From JAQBDA01 sp041301185 (GTDB lineage Bacteria; Chloroflexota; Anaerolineae; Anaerolineales; UBA4823), in the NCBI GenBank assembly GCA_041301185.1, contig JBFYSV010000043.1, forward strand, positions 1-18,583: a DNA stretch of 18,583 nt, in the 5' to 3' direction. Positions within the stretch are counted from its first letter, which is position 1; every line of letters begins with the position of its first letter. Position numbers and translations under genes: made by a program. Below, piece by piece: positions 1-7,360 of the stretch. The notes beneath the pieces were generated by a model that saw only the letters and a program-made list of their open reading frames with translations, searched no databases and had not been told where the DNA came from.

Positions 1-681
1 CTCCAAATCCGCCTGGCGCAGCGCCGGCTGACTGAGATCCAGTCATTAATCGCTCATGACCGCTTGGGAGACATTCCCAAGACCATCACGATGTTTGAGG
101 ACCACATCAACCGTGCCATCCATCACGTGATCGCCGTGCGAGGCCTGGATCAAGATCGGGCAGCTGTGCTGGTCGCCTCCATGCAATCCGTGCTCCAGGA
201 GCAGGTGGGCATCTTCAACCAGCTGGCTTCGAATGCCTCTCCTGCACTCAGGGAACTGATCAACCGGATCATGCTGGTGTCGAACGGGATGATTGGCTTG
301 GCTTCGGAAGCCCTGGTGGACACTAGCGTGCCGGGCTTGGTTATAGACGCCACCTCCACCGTTCGGCCTACCCCCACGCCTTTTGCGGCGCAGGTGTTGG
401 CTACATCCACCATAGCGCGCCCAACGTCTGTACCTAGCGCCACATTACCTTATTATGAGTGGCTGCCCACTGCCACACAACCGGTTGCCACCGAGCTGAT
501 TCCAACCCCTTCTCCCACCCTGGTATTGACGGTTGTTGCTGAGGACAAGGTAGAGGAAGAGGACAAAGAGGATAGTGACGACAAAGAAGATAAGGACAAA
601 GACGAGAAAGTCAAAGACCGAGATAAAGATTTGCCTGATCCTATTCGCAGACCGATCGATCCCCCTGGCTTGAACAAATAA
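1..681 (+). CDS. DUF5667-like protein, 5' end outside window
   Basis: The frame is open from base 1, so the start lies upstream and 226 residues are visible. Roughly the first 110 residues are a charged helical region resembling DUF5667, a Chloroflexota-enriched domain often found near extracytoplasmic sigma factors; I recognise it by pattern only. Next comes a Pro/Thr/Ser-rich linker (about residues 115-175) and then a tail made almost entirely of Asp, Glu and Lys, ending in a short Pro-rich stretch. A low-complexity linker and charged tail suit a surface or periplasm-facing protein, but any signal peptide or membrane segment would lie upstream. A TTG at 64 could be an internal start, but the good frame continuing upstream argues against it. 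The next genes are TadE/TadG-like, so a cell-envelope role is plausible; the biochemical function is unknown. Confidence 0.6.
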   Translation, partial: LQIRLAQRRLTEIQSLIAHDRLGDIPKTITMFEDHINRAIHHVIAVRGLDQDRAAVLVASMQSVLQEQVGIFNQLASNASPALRELINRIMLVSNGMIGLASEALVDTSVPGLVIDATSTVRPTPTPFAAQVLATSTIARPTSVPSATLPYYEWLPTATQPVATELIPTPSPTLVLTVVAEDKVEEEDKEDSDDKEDKDKDEKVKDRDKDLPDPIRRPIDPPGLNK

Positions 682-768
682 AACACCGCAATATTTACGG
701 CATTTTTACACCTTTTCTCAACAGAGTGTAACAAAATTAAGTCAGTTGCTTGTGTTGTGAAGAGCTGA

Positions 769-1023
769 TGCTGTTATTGTGCCACCCATCTCAATACCAA
801 CTCTGAGCTGCAGAGCCTGCGCGATCAGTTTGGCAGTGATGCCCCAGTTGATATCCAGGTGAATATTATCGGCAGTCCTTGCACTGGGAACGGCATCGAG
901 CTGGTGGTCACTTATGAGGATTTTGGGCTAAGCATGCCCTTTGTAGGGGCGTTTCTCGGCTCGCAGACGGTCGATATCAGCGCTGCAGCAGCGAATACAA
1001 TCCTGAGCCCAAAATGCGAGTGA
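769..1023 (+). pseudogene. C-terminal remnant of a TadE-like pilus assembly protein
   Basis: The stretch of about 370 bases between the DUF5667-like gene and the TadG-like gene contains a frame that reads like the last 70-80 residues of a TadE-like protein. It has a Cys-Thr-Gly segment (SPCTGNGIEL), a VVTYEDFGLSMPFVGAFLG block and the typical ending QTVDISAAAANTIL, and it stops at 1021-1023. The frame has a TGA at 766-768 and no ATG, GTG or TTG between that stop and an internal ATG near 934. The N-terminal membrane helix and first half of the family are missing. Bases 682-768 show no recognisable coding sequence. I call it a decayed 5'-deleted gene. An unusual start codon or an assembly error is possible. 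Its stop is 27 bases before the TadG-like start, so it was probably in the same operon. Confidence 0.55.
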
Positions 1024-1050
1024 AGAATATTGAAACAAGGGAGGTATGCA

Positions 1051-2322
1051 ATGAAAAAACGACATTCGTCTGAAAGCGGGCAGGTGCTCGTCCTTCTGGT
1101 CCTGGGAGTGGTGGTGCTGTTTGGGTTTGCTGCTTTGGCAGTGGATGGCGGCATGGTGTACTCAGACCGGCGGCATGCCCAGATGGGTTCGGACGCATCC
1201 TCATTGGCTGGCGGCGGAGCGGCAGCTCTATATATGGAAAACCACTATGTCATCTATGGGAATTTTACCTGTAGCAATGCTAACGTGATTGCCGCCCAGA
1301 ACAGCACCGATCCCGATAATCCCGGCGCCAAGATGGCAGCGATTGCCCGGGCAGCCGATAACGATTACAGCATTGATGAGGATATCGCCGATACGCATGG
1401 CGTCACCACCGAATGTGGCATCGAAAGTCATGGCGGCTGGGCTGATAAGTATATTGACATCAAGACCATGATCACTTCAGAGACCGAGACCTCGTTTGCC
1501 CAGTTCGTTTTTAACGGTATCATGCGCAACACCGTCGAAGCAATCACCCGCGTTCGCCCCAGGAGCCCGGCGGTTTACGGCCATGCCATCGTGGCCTTGA
1601 ACCCGGCTGCCTGCCAGGGCCAGCAAAACGGGGCGGGCTTTCATGGCACCGCGGATGTCAATGTTACCGGCGGGGGTATTTTTTCCAATGGCTGCCTGAG
1701 CGCGGACGGCGGTCCGTCGGTCAGCGTTACGGATGGCACTGTAAATTACGTATCGGAGGTGGATGAGCCAGGTAAATTTGACCCAGTTGCAGAAGTTTCT
1801 GAGGCATTGCCACCCTCTTCGTATATAATCCCGCCGCCCAACTGCGCCCACGCCGATGCCTGGAACGGTACCGGCAACCAGCTGGAAGCCCTCAGCCCGC
1901 TCGAACCCGGTTTGTATTGTGTCACCGGTGATCTGAAAATCAACGGTGGGACTTTCACCGGGACGGATGTAACCATTTATATGGCAGATGGCGATCTGAC
2001 CATCAACGGCAATGCCACGGTGATCCTTGATTCGTCAGAAGCCGATCCAGACCCCACACCGGCGATCCCGGGCGTGTTGATCTATGCTCCCCAGAGCAAT
2101 GATGAGGACATCTTGCTTAACGGCACAGGAGATTCTTCATTTATTGGCACTGTGTATGCTCCGGGAGCGGACGTTACTCTGCTTGGCAATAGTGAAACCA
2201 TTGCATTTCACACCCAAATCATCGGTTGGAATGTCGAGGTAGGCGGTACGGCTGGTGCGGATGTCGTCTTCAACGCGCCGGAGCAGTTCAGCCGCCCGGC
2301 CTTGCTGGAGCTCTACAAGTAA
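1051..2322 (+). CDS. TadG-like pilus/surface protein
   Basis: I chose ATG 1051 because AAGGGAGG lies at 1037-1044; an upstream TTG at 1030 would put the ribosome site inside the gene. The product has 423 residues. The N-terminus is a short basic segment followed by SGQVLVLLVLGVVVLFGFAA, a single membrane helix at about residues 10-30, then AVDGGMVYSDRRHAQMGSDA, the hallmark of TadG/TadE-like Flp pilus assembly proteins. From about residue 190 the chain becomes a Gly/Asn/Thr/Asp-rich repetitive region (for example GDLKINGGTFTGTDVTIYMA and GDLTINGNATVILD) that looks like a beta-solenoid exposed outside the membrane. Pairs of Cys in the outer part could form disulfides. It probably sits in the cytoplasmic membrane with its C-terminus outside. 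A TadE remnant precedes it and a hairpin terminator follows. Family assignment is good; the exact role is inferred. Confidence 0.75.
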   Translation: MKKRHSSESGQVLVLLVLGVVVLFGFAALAVDGGMVYSDRRHAQMGSDASSLAGGGAAALYMENHYVIYGNFTCSNANVIAAQNSTDPDNPGAKMAAIARAADNDYSIDEDIADTHGVTTECGIESHGGWADKYIDIKTMITSETETSFAQFVFNGIMRNTVEAITRVRPRSPAVYGHAIVALNPAACQGQQNGAGFHGTADVNVTGGGIFSNGCLSADGGPSVSVTDGTVNYVSEVDEPGKFDPVAEVSEALPPSSYIIPPPNCAHADAWNGTGNQLEALSPLEPGLYCVTGDLKINGGTFTGTDVTIYMADGDLTINGNATVILDSSEADPDPTPAIPGVLIYAPQSNDEDILLNGTGDSSFIGTVYAPGADVTLLGNSETIAFHTQIIGWNVEVGGTAGADVVFNAPEQFSRPALLELYK

Positions 2323-2345
2323 GGCTCAGCCCGCATACAAAAACG

Positions 2346-2388
2346 AAAACCGAAGGAGAGGTCAAGATGGCACTCCTTCGGTTTGTTT
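2346..2388. terminator. Bidirectional intrinsic terminator
   Basis: AAAACCGAAGGAG (2346-2358) pairs with CTCCTTCGGTTT (2373-2384) around a 14-base loop. The outer part of the stem is A/T on both sides, so each strand yields a U-rich tail (GTTTGTTT on plus, GGTTTTCGTTTTTG on minus). It can end the TadG-like gene on the plus strand and the SRP RNA on the minus strand. Confidence 0.8.
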
Positions 2389-2397
2389 AACAAAAAT

Positions 2398-2503
2398 GCC
2401 CGGACAGGCAACCCGGCGGCACCCGGAATTTCCTCCTTACTGCTGCTTCCTCTCGGACCTGACAGGGTTCGCAGGATTCCGCCGCGCCGGACCCACCCGG
2501 GCG
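2398..2503 (-). ncRNA. ffs: Signal recognition particle RNA (small bacterial 4.5S type)
   Basis: On the minus strand this contains the SRP RNA helix 8 core: GTCAGGTCCGAGAGGAAGCA followed by GCAGTAAGG. The invariant AGGAAGCAGC asymmetric loop is intact and the apical loop is a GNRA tetraloop (GAGA) closed by CC/GG. The 5' GCCCGG pairs with the 3' CCGGGC, so the ends close as a rod of about 106 nt, the usual size of small bacterial SRP RNAs without an Alu domain. The RNA binds Ffh and guides ribosomes making membrane proteins to FtsY. It has its own promoter (2509-2537) and terminator (2346-2388) and lies just past the acnA stop. The ends are set by the pairing and promoter and may be off by a few bases. 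Confidence 0.92.
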
Positions 2504-2508
2504 CTTGG

Positions 2509-2537
2509 AATATACCTCAGGTGGGGATGCTTGTCAA
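2509..2537 (-). promoter_or_regulatory. Sigma-70-type promoter of the SRP RNA gene
   Basis: Read on the minus strand, TTGACA (2537-2532) is a perfect -35 box. A 17-bp spacer separates it from TATATT (2514-2509), a one-mismatch -10 box. Transcription would start near 2503, where the predicted RNA begins. Confidence 0.85.
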
Positions 2538-2559
2538 TGTTTGCCCTGCTGCCGTAAAA

Positions 2560-5259
2560 CTAGAGCATGCTGCGTAAGACGGTTTGCAAGATGCCGCCGT
2601 TGCGGTAGTATTCCACTTCGATCGGTGTGTTCAAGCGGGCAATCGCCTGGAACTTCACCTGGCTGCCATCCTGGCGCTGGGCAATCACCCCAAGCGTGCT
2701 GTGGGGCTGGATATGGTCGCTTAGCTCCTCGATTGTGAATAGCTCATAGCCTGTCAGGCCCAGCAAGTCGGCGTTCTCGCCAGGCAGGAACTGCAACGGC
2801 AGTACGCCCATCCCCACCAGGTTGGAGCGGTGGATACGCTCGTATGACTCGGCAATGACGGCTTTCACTCCCAGCAAGAGCGTGCCTTTTGCAGCCCAAT
2901 CCCGGCTGGAGCCGCTGCCGTACTCCTTGCCTGCCAGGACAACCAGCTGGATGCCCTCAGCTTTGTACTTCATGGCTGCATCGTAAATGCTCACCTGTTC
3001 GCCATCTGGCAAGTGGAGAGTTACGCCGCCTTCCACCCCGGGCACCAGACGGTTTTTCAGGCGGATATTGGCGAATGTGCCGCGCGTCATCACCCGGTCG
3101 TTGCCACGCCGCGAGCCATACGAGTTGAAATCCCGGGCGGGCACGCCGTTTTCAATCAGGAACCTGCCCGCCGGACTATCCGCCTGGATCGAGCCAGCCG
3201 GAGAGATATGGTCGGTGGTAATCGAATCGCCCAGGAAAGCCAGAACGCGCGCCTTGCGAATCTCCTGGATGATGGCAGGCTGGCGGGTCAGGTCAATGAA
3301 GAAGGGAGGCTCCTGGATATAAGTGGACTGGGCATCCCAGGCATAGAGATCACCCCGGCTACCCTGGATGGCATTCCAGGTGGGGTTCCCGGTGAATACA
3401 TCGGCATATTTTTCCATAAACATTTCCGGCTTGACTGCGCTGGCGATTGCCTGGATGATCTCCTGGTTGGAAGGCCAGATATCCTGCAGGAAAACCGGCT
3501 TTCCGTCCTTGCCGGTTCCGATCGGTTCACGAACCAGGTCGATATCCACCGTGCCTGCCAGGGCATAAGCCACCACCAGGGGAGGCGAGGCCAGGTAATT
3601 GGCGCGCACGTACGGGTGAACCCGACCCTCAAAGTTGCGGTTCCCGGAGAGCACGGCGGCAGCCACCAGGTCAACGCTGGTGATCGCTTTGACCACCTCG
3701 CCGGGCAGCGGACCAGAGTTGCCAATACAGGTCGTGCAGCCGTAGCCCACCACGTTAAAACCCAGTTCCGCCAGCGGTTCCAGCAGACCGGCCTGCTGCA
3801 TGTACTCGGTGACCACCCGGGAGCCTGGCGCCAGGCTGGTCTTGACGTATGGCTTGACGGACAGGCCGCGTTCCACGGCCTTCTTTGCCACCAGGCCAGC
3901 AGCCAGCATTACCGAGGGGTTGGAAGTATTGGTGCAGGAGGTAATCGCGGCGATGACCACTGCGCCGTGCTTCATCTCCACCTTGCCACCGTTGGTGCCC
4001 ATGCTGCCAGAGCGCTGCACGTCTTCTGGCAGGAGGGCGTAGCCGCGCTCTTTTAGCGGGGCGGTCAGCGCGGCCTGGAAAGAGCGCTGCATCTCTTTGA
4101 GCGGGGTGCGGTCCTGGGGGCGTTTTGGCCCGGCCAGGCTGGGTTCCACGCTGCCCAGATCAAGCTCCAGGCTGTCCGAAAATTCTGGGTCCGGGTTTTG
4201 CTGGGTTCGGAATAGACCTTGTTCCTTGCAGTAACGCTCCACGCGGTCAACCACGTCTGCCGGTCGCCCGGTCAGGCGCAGGTAGCGCAGTGTCTCCTCG
4301 TCCACCGGGAAGAAGCCGATCGTCGCCCCGTACTCCGGCGCCATATTGGCGATGGTTGCCCGGTCGGGCAGGGTCATCCCATCCAGGCCTGGCCCGTAAA
4401 ACTCGACGAATTTCTCCACCACGCCTTTCTTGCGCAGCATCTGGGTGATCGTCAGGGTCAGGTCGGTGGCAGTCACCCCTTCGGGCAGCTCACCGTAGAG
4501 CTTGAAGCCGATCACATCCGGCGTAACCATGTCGATGGGTTGTCCCAGCATGGCAGCTTCGGCTTCAATCCCGCCCACCCCCCAGCCGACAATCCCCAGG
4601 GCGTTGATCATGGTGGTATGCGAATCGGTGCCCACCAGGGTGTCTGGGTAGGCGGTCTGCTGGCTGTTATCCTTTTGAGCCAGGACGACCTGTGACAGGT
4701 ATTCCAGGTTGACCTGGTGAACGATGCCGGTGGCAGGCGGGACTACCCGGAAGTTTTTGAAGGCGTTCTTTCCCCAGTGCAGGAACTCGTAACGCTCGCG
4801 GTTGCGCTGGAATTCCAGGTCTGCATTGCGCAGCAGGGCATCCGGGCTGGCGAAGAAATCAACCTGTAGGGAGTGGTCGATCACCAGGTCGACCGGCACC
4901 AGGGGGTTGATTTTTTGTGGATCGCCTCCCAGGCGCGCCATAGCAGCCCGCATGGCAGCCAGGTCGACCACCGCCGGCACACCGGTAAAATCTTGCATTA
5001 CCACCCGGGCGGGTAGGAAGGGTAGGCTGGGGCGGGTGGAGGGGTTACCGGTCCAGGCTGCCAGGTTGTGGACGTCCTGGCGGGTGACCTCCCTCTCGTT
5101 GCACCTGCGCAGCAAAGACTCCAGTAAAATCCGGATCGAGAAGGGCAGCCGGTTGAGGCGGGTCAGCCCGTCTTTTTCAAGCTTATCCAGGCGGTAAATA
5201 GTGAAACTTCCATAAGGCGTGCTCAGGGTATCCTGAGCGCCAAAATAATCCAATGTCAT
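2560..5259 (-). CDS. acnA: Aconitate hydratase (AcnA/IRP type)
   Basis: It interconverts citrate and isocitrate through cis-aconitate in the TCA cycle, using a cytoplasmic [4Fe-4S] cluster. I start it at ATG 5257-5259 because AAGGAG (5271-5266) precedes it; a longer frame to 5304 would run into folP. The product has 899 residues, normal for the AcnA class (about 890). The three cluster cysteines are visible: C442 in AITSCTNTSNPSV, and C508 and C511 in GYGCTTCIGNSG. TDSHTTMINALG (about 211) and the swivel-domain motifs GDSITTDHISPAG and KEYGSGSSRDWAAKGT are intact. The folP TAA overlaps the acnA ribosome site, so it is translated as the last gene of the fol/thiolase operon. A related 2-methylaconitate enzyme is possible, but nothing nearby points to a methylcitrate pathway. 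Confidence 0.95.
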   Translation of the reverse strand: MTLDYFGAQDTLSTPYGSFTIYRLDKLEKDGLTRLNRLPFSIRILLESLLRRCNEREVTRQDVHNLAAWTGNPSTRPSLPFLPARVVMQDFTGVPAVVDLAAMRAAMARLGGDPQKINPLVPVDLVIDHSLQVDFFASPDALLRNADLEFQRNRERYEFLHWGKNAFKNFRVVPPATGIVHQVNLEYLSQVVLAQKDNSQQTAYPDTLVGTDSHTTMINALGIVGWGVGGIEAEAAMLGQPIDMVTPDVIGFKLYGELPEGVTATDLTLTITQMLRKKGVVEKFVEFYGPGLDGMTLPDRATIANMAPEYGATIGFFPVDEETLRYLRLTGRPADVVDRVERYCKEQGLFRTQQNPDPEFSDSLELDLGSVEPSLAGPKRPQDRTPLKEMQRSFQAALTAPLKERGYALLPEDVQRSGSMGTNGGKVEMKHGAVVIAAITSCTNTSNPSVMLAAGLVAKKAVERGLSVKPYVKTSLAPGSRVVTEYMQQAGLLEPLAELGFNVVGYGCTTCIGNSGPLPGEVVKAITSVDLVAAAVLSGNRNFEGRVHPYVRANYLASPPLVVAYALAGTVDIDLVREPIGTGKDGKPVFLQDIWPSNQEIIQAIASAVKPEMFMEKYADVFTGNPTWNAIQGSRGDLYAWDAQSTYIQEPPFFIDLTRQPAIIQEIRKARVLAFLGDSITTDHISPAGSIQADSPAGRFLIENGVPARDFNSYGSRRGNDRVMTRGTFANIRLKNRLVPGVEGGVTLHLPDGEQVSIYDAAMKYKAEGIQLVVLAGKEYGSGSSRDWAAKGTLLLGVKAVIAESYERIHRSNLVGMGVLPLQFLPGENADLLGLTGYELFTIEELSDHIQPHSTLGVIAQRQDGSQVKFQAIARLNTPIEVEYYRNGGILQTVLRSML

Positions 5260-5269
5260 AGAGTTCTCC

Positions 5270-6172
5270 TTAATATGGCTGTGTTTTTCGCCGGACAATC
5301 GCATCGGTCATGCGAGTGACGCGCACCATCTGCTGGACATCGTGAACGCGGATGATATCTGCGCCGCGGTCAATCCCAATGGCAACCGCGGCTGCAGTGC
5401 CTTCCAGGCGCTGGTCTGCCGGCAGGTCCAGCGTGTAACCGATAAACGATTTGCGCGAAGGACCTAATAGAATTGGGTAGCCCAGGGAGCGGATTTCTCC
5501 CAGACGATCCAAAAGCTCCAGGTTCTGCTCGGTCGTTTTCCCAAAGCCGATTCCAGGGTCAAGAATGATGTGTTCGTCTGGTACACCGGCTTTGTGGGCG
5601 AGATCGACGCTCTCCATCAACTCGCGCTGGATGTCTGCAATCAGGTTTTCGTAGGGAATACCCACATAGCGCCCGCCCAAACGCTCCTTGATTTCCGCAT
5701 TTGCCCACGAGGAGCGATTGTGCATCAGGATCACTGGGACTGCATGTCTGGCGATTACCCCGGCTAAATCCGGATCGGCCTTCAAGCTCCAGACATCATT
5801 GACCATGCTCGCCCCGGCGTGCAGGGCAGCCTCTGCCACGACCGCCCGGTAGGTGTCCACGGAGATCGGCACATCCAGGCTATTTGCCAGCGCCCGGATC
5901 ACCGGGATCACCCGCTCTATCTCTTGCTGGGCGCTGATCGGTTGTGATCCCGGGCGAGTGCTCTCGCCGCCCACATCCAGAGTGTCTGCCCCAGCCTGGA
6001 CGAAAAGCCGAGCTTGCTCCAGGGCAACCGTAACGAAATTGGTCCCGGGTCCGGCCTGGATCAGCCCATCCCCTGAGAAGCTATCGGGAGTGATGTTTAG
6101 AATACCCATCACATACGTGCGGGTACCCCAATTAAATGAAAAATTATGCACAGTCAGCGCGGAGGCAAGCAT
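5270..6172 (-). CDS. folP: Dihydropteroate synthase
   Basis: It condenses 6-hydroxymethyl-7,8-dihydropterin pyrophosphate with p-aminobenzoate to give dihydropteroate, the sulfonamide-sensitive step of folate synthesis. The 300-residue product has the expected TIM-barrel motifs in order: MGILNITPDSFSGDG (about 22-36), GADTLDVGGESTRPGS, PISVDTYRAVVAEAA, ASMVNDVWSL, PVILMHN, DPGIGFGKTTEQNLELL, LGPSRKSFIG and the C-terminal RVHDV. The start at 6172 has only a weak ribosome site; a CAGGT/ACCTG inverted repeat lies immediately before the ATG. Starting at Met22 would delete the first strand. It follows the STAS-like gene by 57 bases and its stop overlaps the acnA ribosome site. folK two genes upstream supplies its substrate. 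Confidence 0.95.
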   Translation of the reverse strand: MLASALTVHNFSFNWGTRTYVMGILNITPDSFSGDGLIQAGPGTNFVTVALEQARLFVQAGADTLDVGGESTRPGSQPISAQQEIERVIPVIRALANSLDVPISVDTYRAVVAEAALHAGASMVNDVWSLKADPDLAGVIARHAVPVILMHNRSSWANAEIKERLGGRYVGIPYENLIADIQRELMESVDLAHKAGVPDEHIILDPGIGFGKTTEQNLELLDRLGEIRSLGYPILLGPSRKSFIGYTLDLPADQRLEGTAAAVAIGIDRGADIIRVHDVQQMVRVTRMTDAIVRRKTQPY

Positions 6173-6229
6173 CCAGGTAACCTGTAATGATATTGCAGGA
6201 TAAGCGAGTTGCGGAGAAACAGCGCTGAG

Positions 6230-6655
6230 CTAAACCACCAGGGTTAAAGGCCGGTCCAGCCAGGCTTCTGCCTCTTCCAGGGTGGTGAACAAGCCCATCT
6301 CCACCCCACCGGGTGTGGTCAGCGCGCCGACCTGGCGCAACGCATGGATGACATTCTCGTTGCTTGCTACCACTGCCAGGCGAATATTGCGCACTGAAGG
6401 ATCGTTGTTGACCTCGACCGCATATTGAACCGCCTGCTCAGGCAGTTCTTCCAGGGCGCGCAAGTCGTAAAGATTGCGCGTCAGGCGGTCGGAATCATAT
6501 AAGTGTTCCAGTGCGAACTCGCGCCAGTGGGCTAATGTCGCTGGAGATGTGTCTAGAAAGATAAAATGCATGCCTCCATCTGGGCGTCGCGTGACCGTGT
6601 AACCGATGCCAGGGGCAGGTTTCCAATTGAGAGGTTTTACTTTGACTTCAGACAT
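6230..6655 (-). CDS. Small STAS/SpoIIAA-like protein
   Basis: The start is ATG 6653-6655, preceded by AGGAGG at a good distance. The frame stays open to 6811, but that extension crosses a long hairpin and reads like non-coding sequence. The product has 141 residues. It has the alternating strand/helix layout of SpoIIAA-like (STAS-fold) single-domain proteins: YTVTRRPDGGMHFIFLD, a helical stretch with HWREFALEHLY, NLYDLRAL, NIRLAVVASNENVIHALRQV, and VEMGLFTTLEEAEAWLD at the end, a typical close for this group. No signal peptide or membrane segment is seen. The fold call is by pattern and no partner or substrate can be named. It sits between folK and folP, with its own candidate promoter and a hairpin-bearing leader. 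Confidence 0.6.
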   Translation of the reverse strand: MSEVKVKPLNWKPAPGIGYTVTRRPDGGMHFIFLDTSPATLAHWREFALEHLYDSDRLTRNLYDLRALEELPEQAVQYAVEVNNDPSVRNIRLAVVASNENVIHALRQVGALTTPGGVEMGLFTTLEEAEAWLDRPLTLVV

Positions 6656-6762
6656 TCTGTTGCCTCCTGTGCTGGACATATGCCGGTGTTTTGTTTCGAG
6701 TCCGGGTTCTCGCTGTTTATCAGCAGGCCAGTTTTTTAGGTATGTATCGCTGGTGGGAAGTT

Positions 6763-6801
6763 GGGGGTGTTTGGAAGGGCAGCACCCTTCCGAACACCCC
6801 C
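6763..6801. other. Long hairpin in the leader of the STAS-like gene
   Basis: GGGGGTGTTTGGAAGGG (6763-6779) pairs with CCCTTCCGAACACCCCC (6785-6801): a 17-bp stem with one T/C difference (G-U in one RNA) and loop CAGCA. Neither strand has a U-run after it, so it is not a classical terminator. It lies between folK and the STAS-like start. Confidence 0.8.
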
Positions 6802-6828
6802 AGGTATCCACAAAACGGCGGTAATACT

Positions 6829-6856
6829 ATTTTATACGATTTTGGGCGAAGTTCAA
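6829..6856 (-). promoter_or_regulatory. Candidate promoter of the STAS-like gene
   Basis: On the minus strand TTGAAC (6856-6851) and TAAAAT (6834-6829) are separated by 16 bp. The -35 box overlaps the folK stop codon. Transcription would start near 6822 and give a leader of about 165 nt containing the 6763-6801 hairpin. Confidence 0.4.
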
Positions 6857-7344
6857 ACCAACTTTATCTGGCTGGCATCCACCTGGGCGAGAAGTTCCCG
6901 GACAGTCAATCCAGAGATGGGGTGGCGCAGGTCTGGCGCCAGATCGGCCATTGGCACCAGCACAAAAGAGCGCTCCTGCATCCGGGGGTGAGGGATTTTC
7001 AAGCCGGGGCTATCGAGGATCAAATTGTCGTACAGCAGGATATCGATATCGATCAGGCGCGGGCCATTGCGAAATGTCAGCTGGCGTCCCAGGCGCACTT
7101 CCAGGGCTTTCAAGGAGTTTAGCAGCTCCTGGGGGGCCAGGTACGTGCTGACCAGGATAACCTGGTTGTAGAAGGCCGGCTGATCCTCAAAGCCCCAGGG
7201 AGGCGTCTCGTAGACGTTCGATTCTAAGAGCACACTTGCCAGCGGGGGTAATCCCGTGACCACGCTGTGCAGGTTTGTCCGGCGATCCCCCTGGTTGCTG
7301 CCCAGGGCCAGGTAGACGGTATGCGCTGAATGCTTATCTGGCAT
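6853..7344 (-). CDS. folK: 2-amino-4-hydroxy-6-hydroxymethyldihydropteridine pyrophosphokinase
   Basis: HPPK moves pyrophosphate from ATP to 6-hydroxymethyl-7,8-dihydropterin and makes the substrate of FolP. The 163-residue product carries all family landmarks: VYLALGSNQGDRRTNL near residue 10, ESNVYETPPWGFEDQPAFYN (about 41-60), the catalytic metal-binding segment GPRLIDIDILLYDN, and IPHPRMQERSFVLVPMADL. Length is normal for a monofunctional enzyme. It starts 16 bases after the thiolase stop in the same orientation, so the two are probably co-transcribed. Its stop codon overlaps a candidate -35 box for the next gene. Confidence 0.95.
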   Translation of the reverse strand: MPDKHSAHTVYLALGSNQGDRRTNLHSVVTGLPPLASVLLESNVYETPPWGFEDQPAFYNQVILVSTYLAPQELLNSLKALEVRLGRQLTFRNGPRLIDIDILLYDNLILDSPGLKIPHPRMQERSFVLVPMADLAPDLRHPISGLTVRELLAQVDASQIKLV

Positions 7345-7360
7345 GATCTGCTAGATTGAC

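Noticed and set aside
686..712. Terminator after the DUF5667-like gene
   Set aside because: The dyad CCGCAATATTTACGG has only three solid pairs before a mismatch; the following T-run is not enough to support a call.
943..951. GTAGGGGCG as a possible fifth REP-like element
   Set aside because: There is no inverted partner nearby, and the bases encode the conserved FVGAF segment of the TadE-like ending, so it is likely coincidence.
2383..2577. Small plus-strand open frames over the SRP RNA
   Set aside because: They are artefacts of a structured RNA gene on the other strand; no ribosome site or protein similarity is evident.
3013..4056. 347-codon plus-strand open frame
   Set aside because: It lies wholly antisense to acnA, whose motifs are intact; its His/Gly/Arg-rich composition is typical of a shadow frame in GC-rich DNA.
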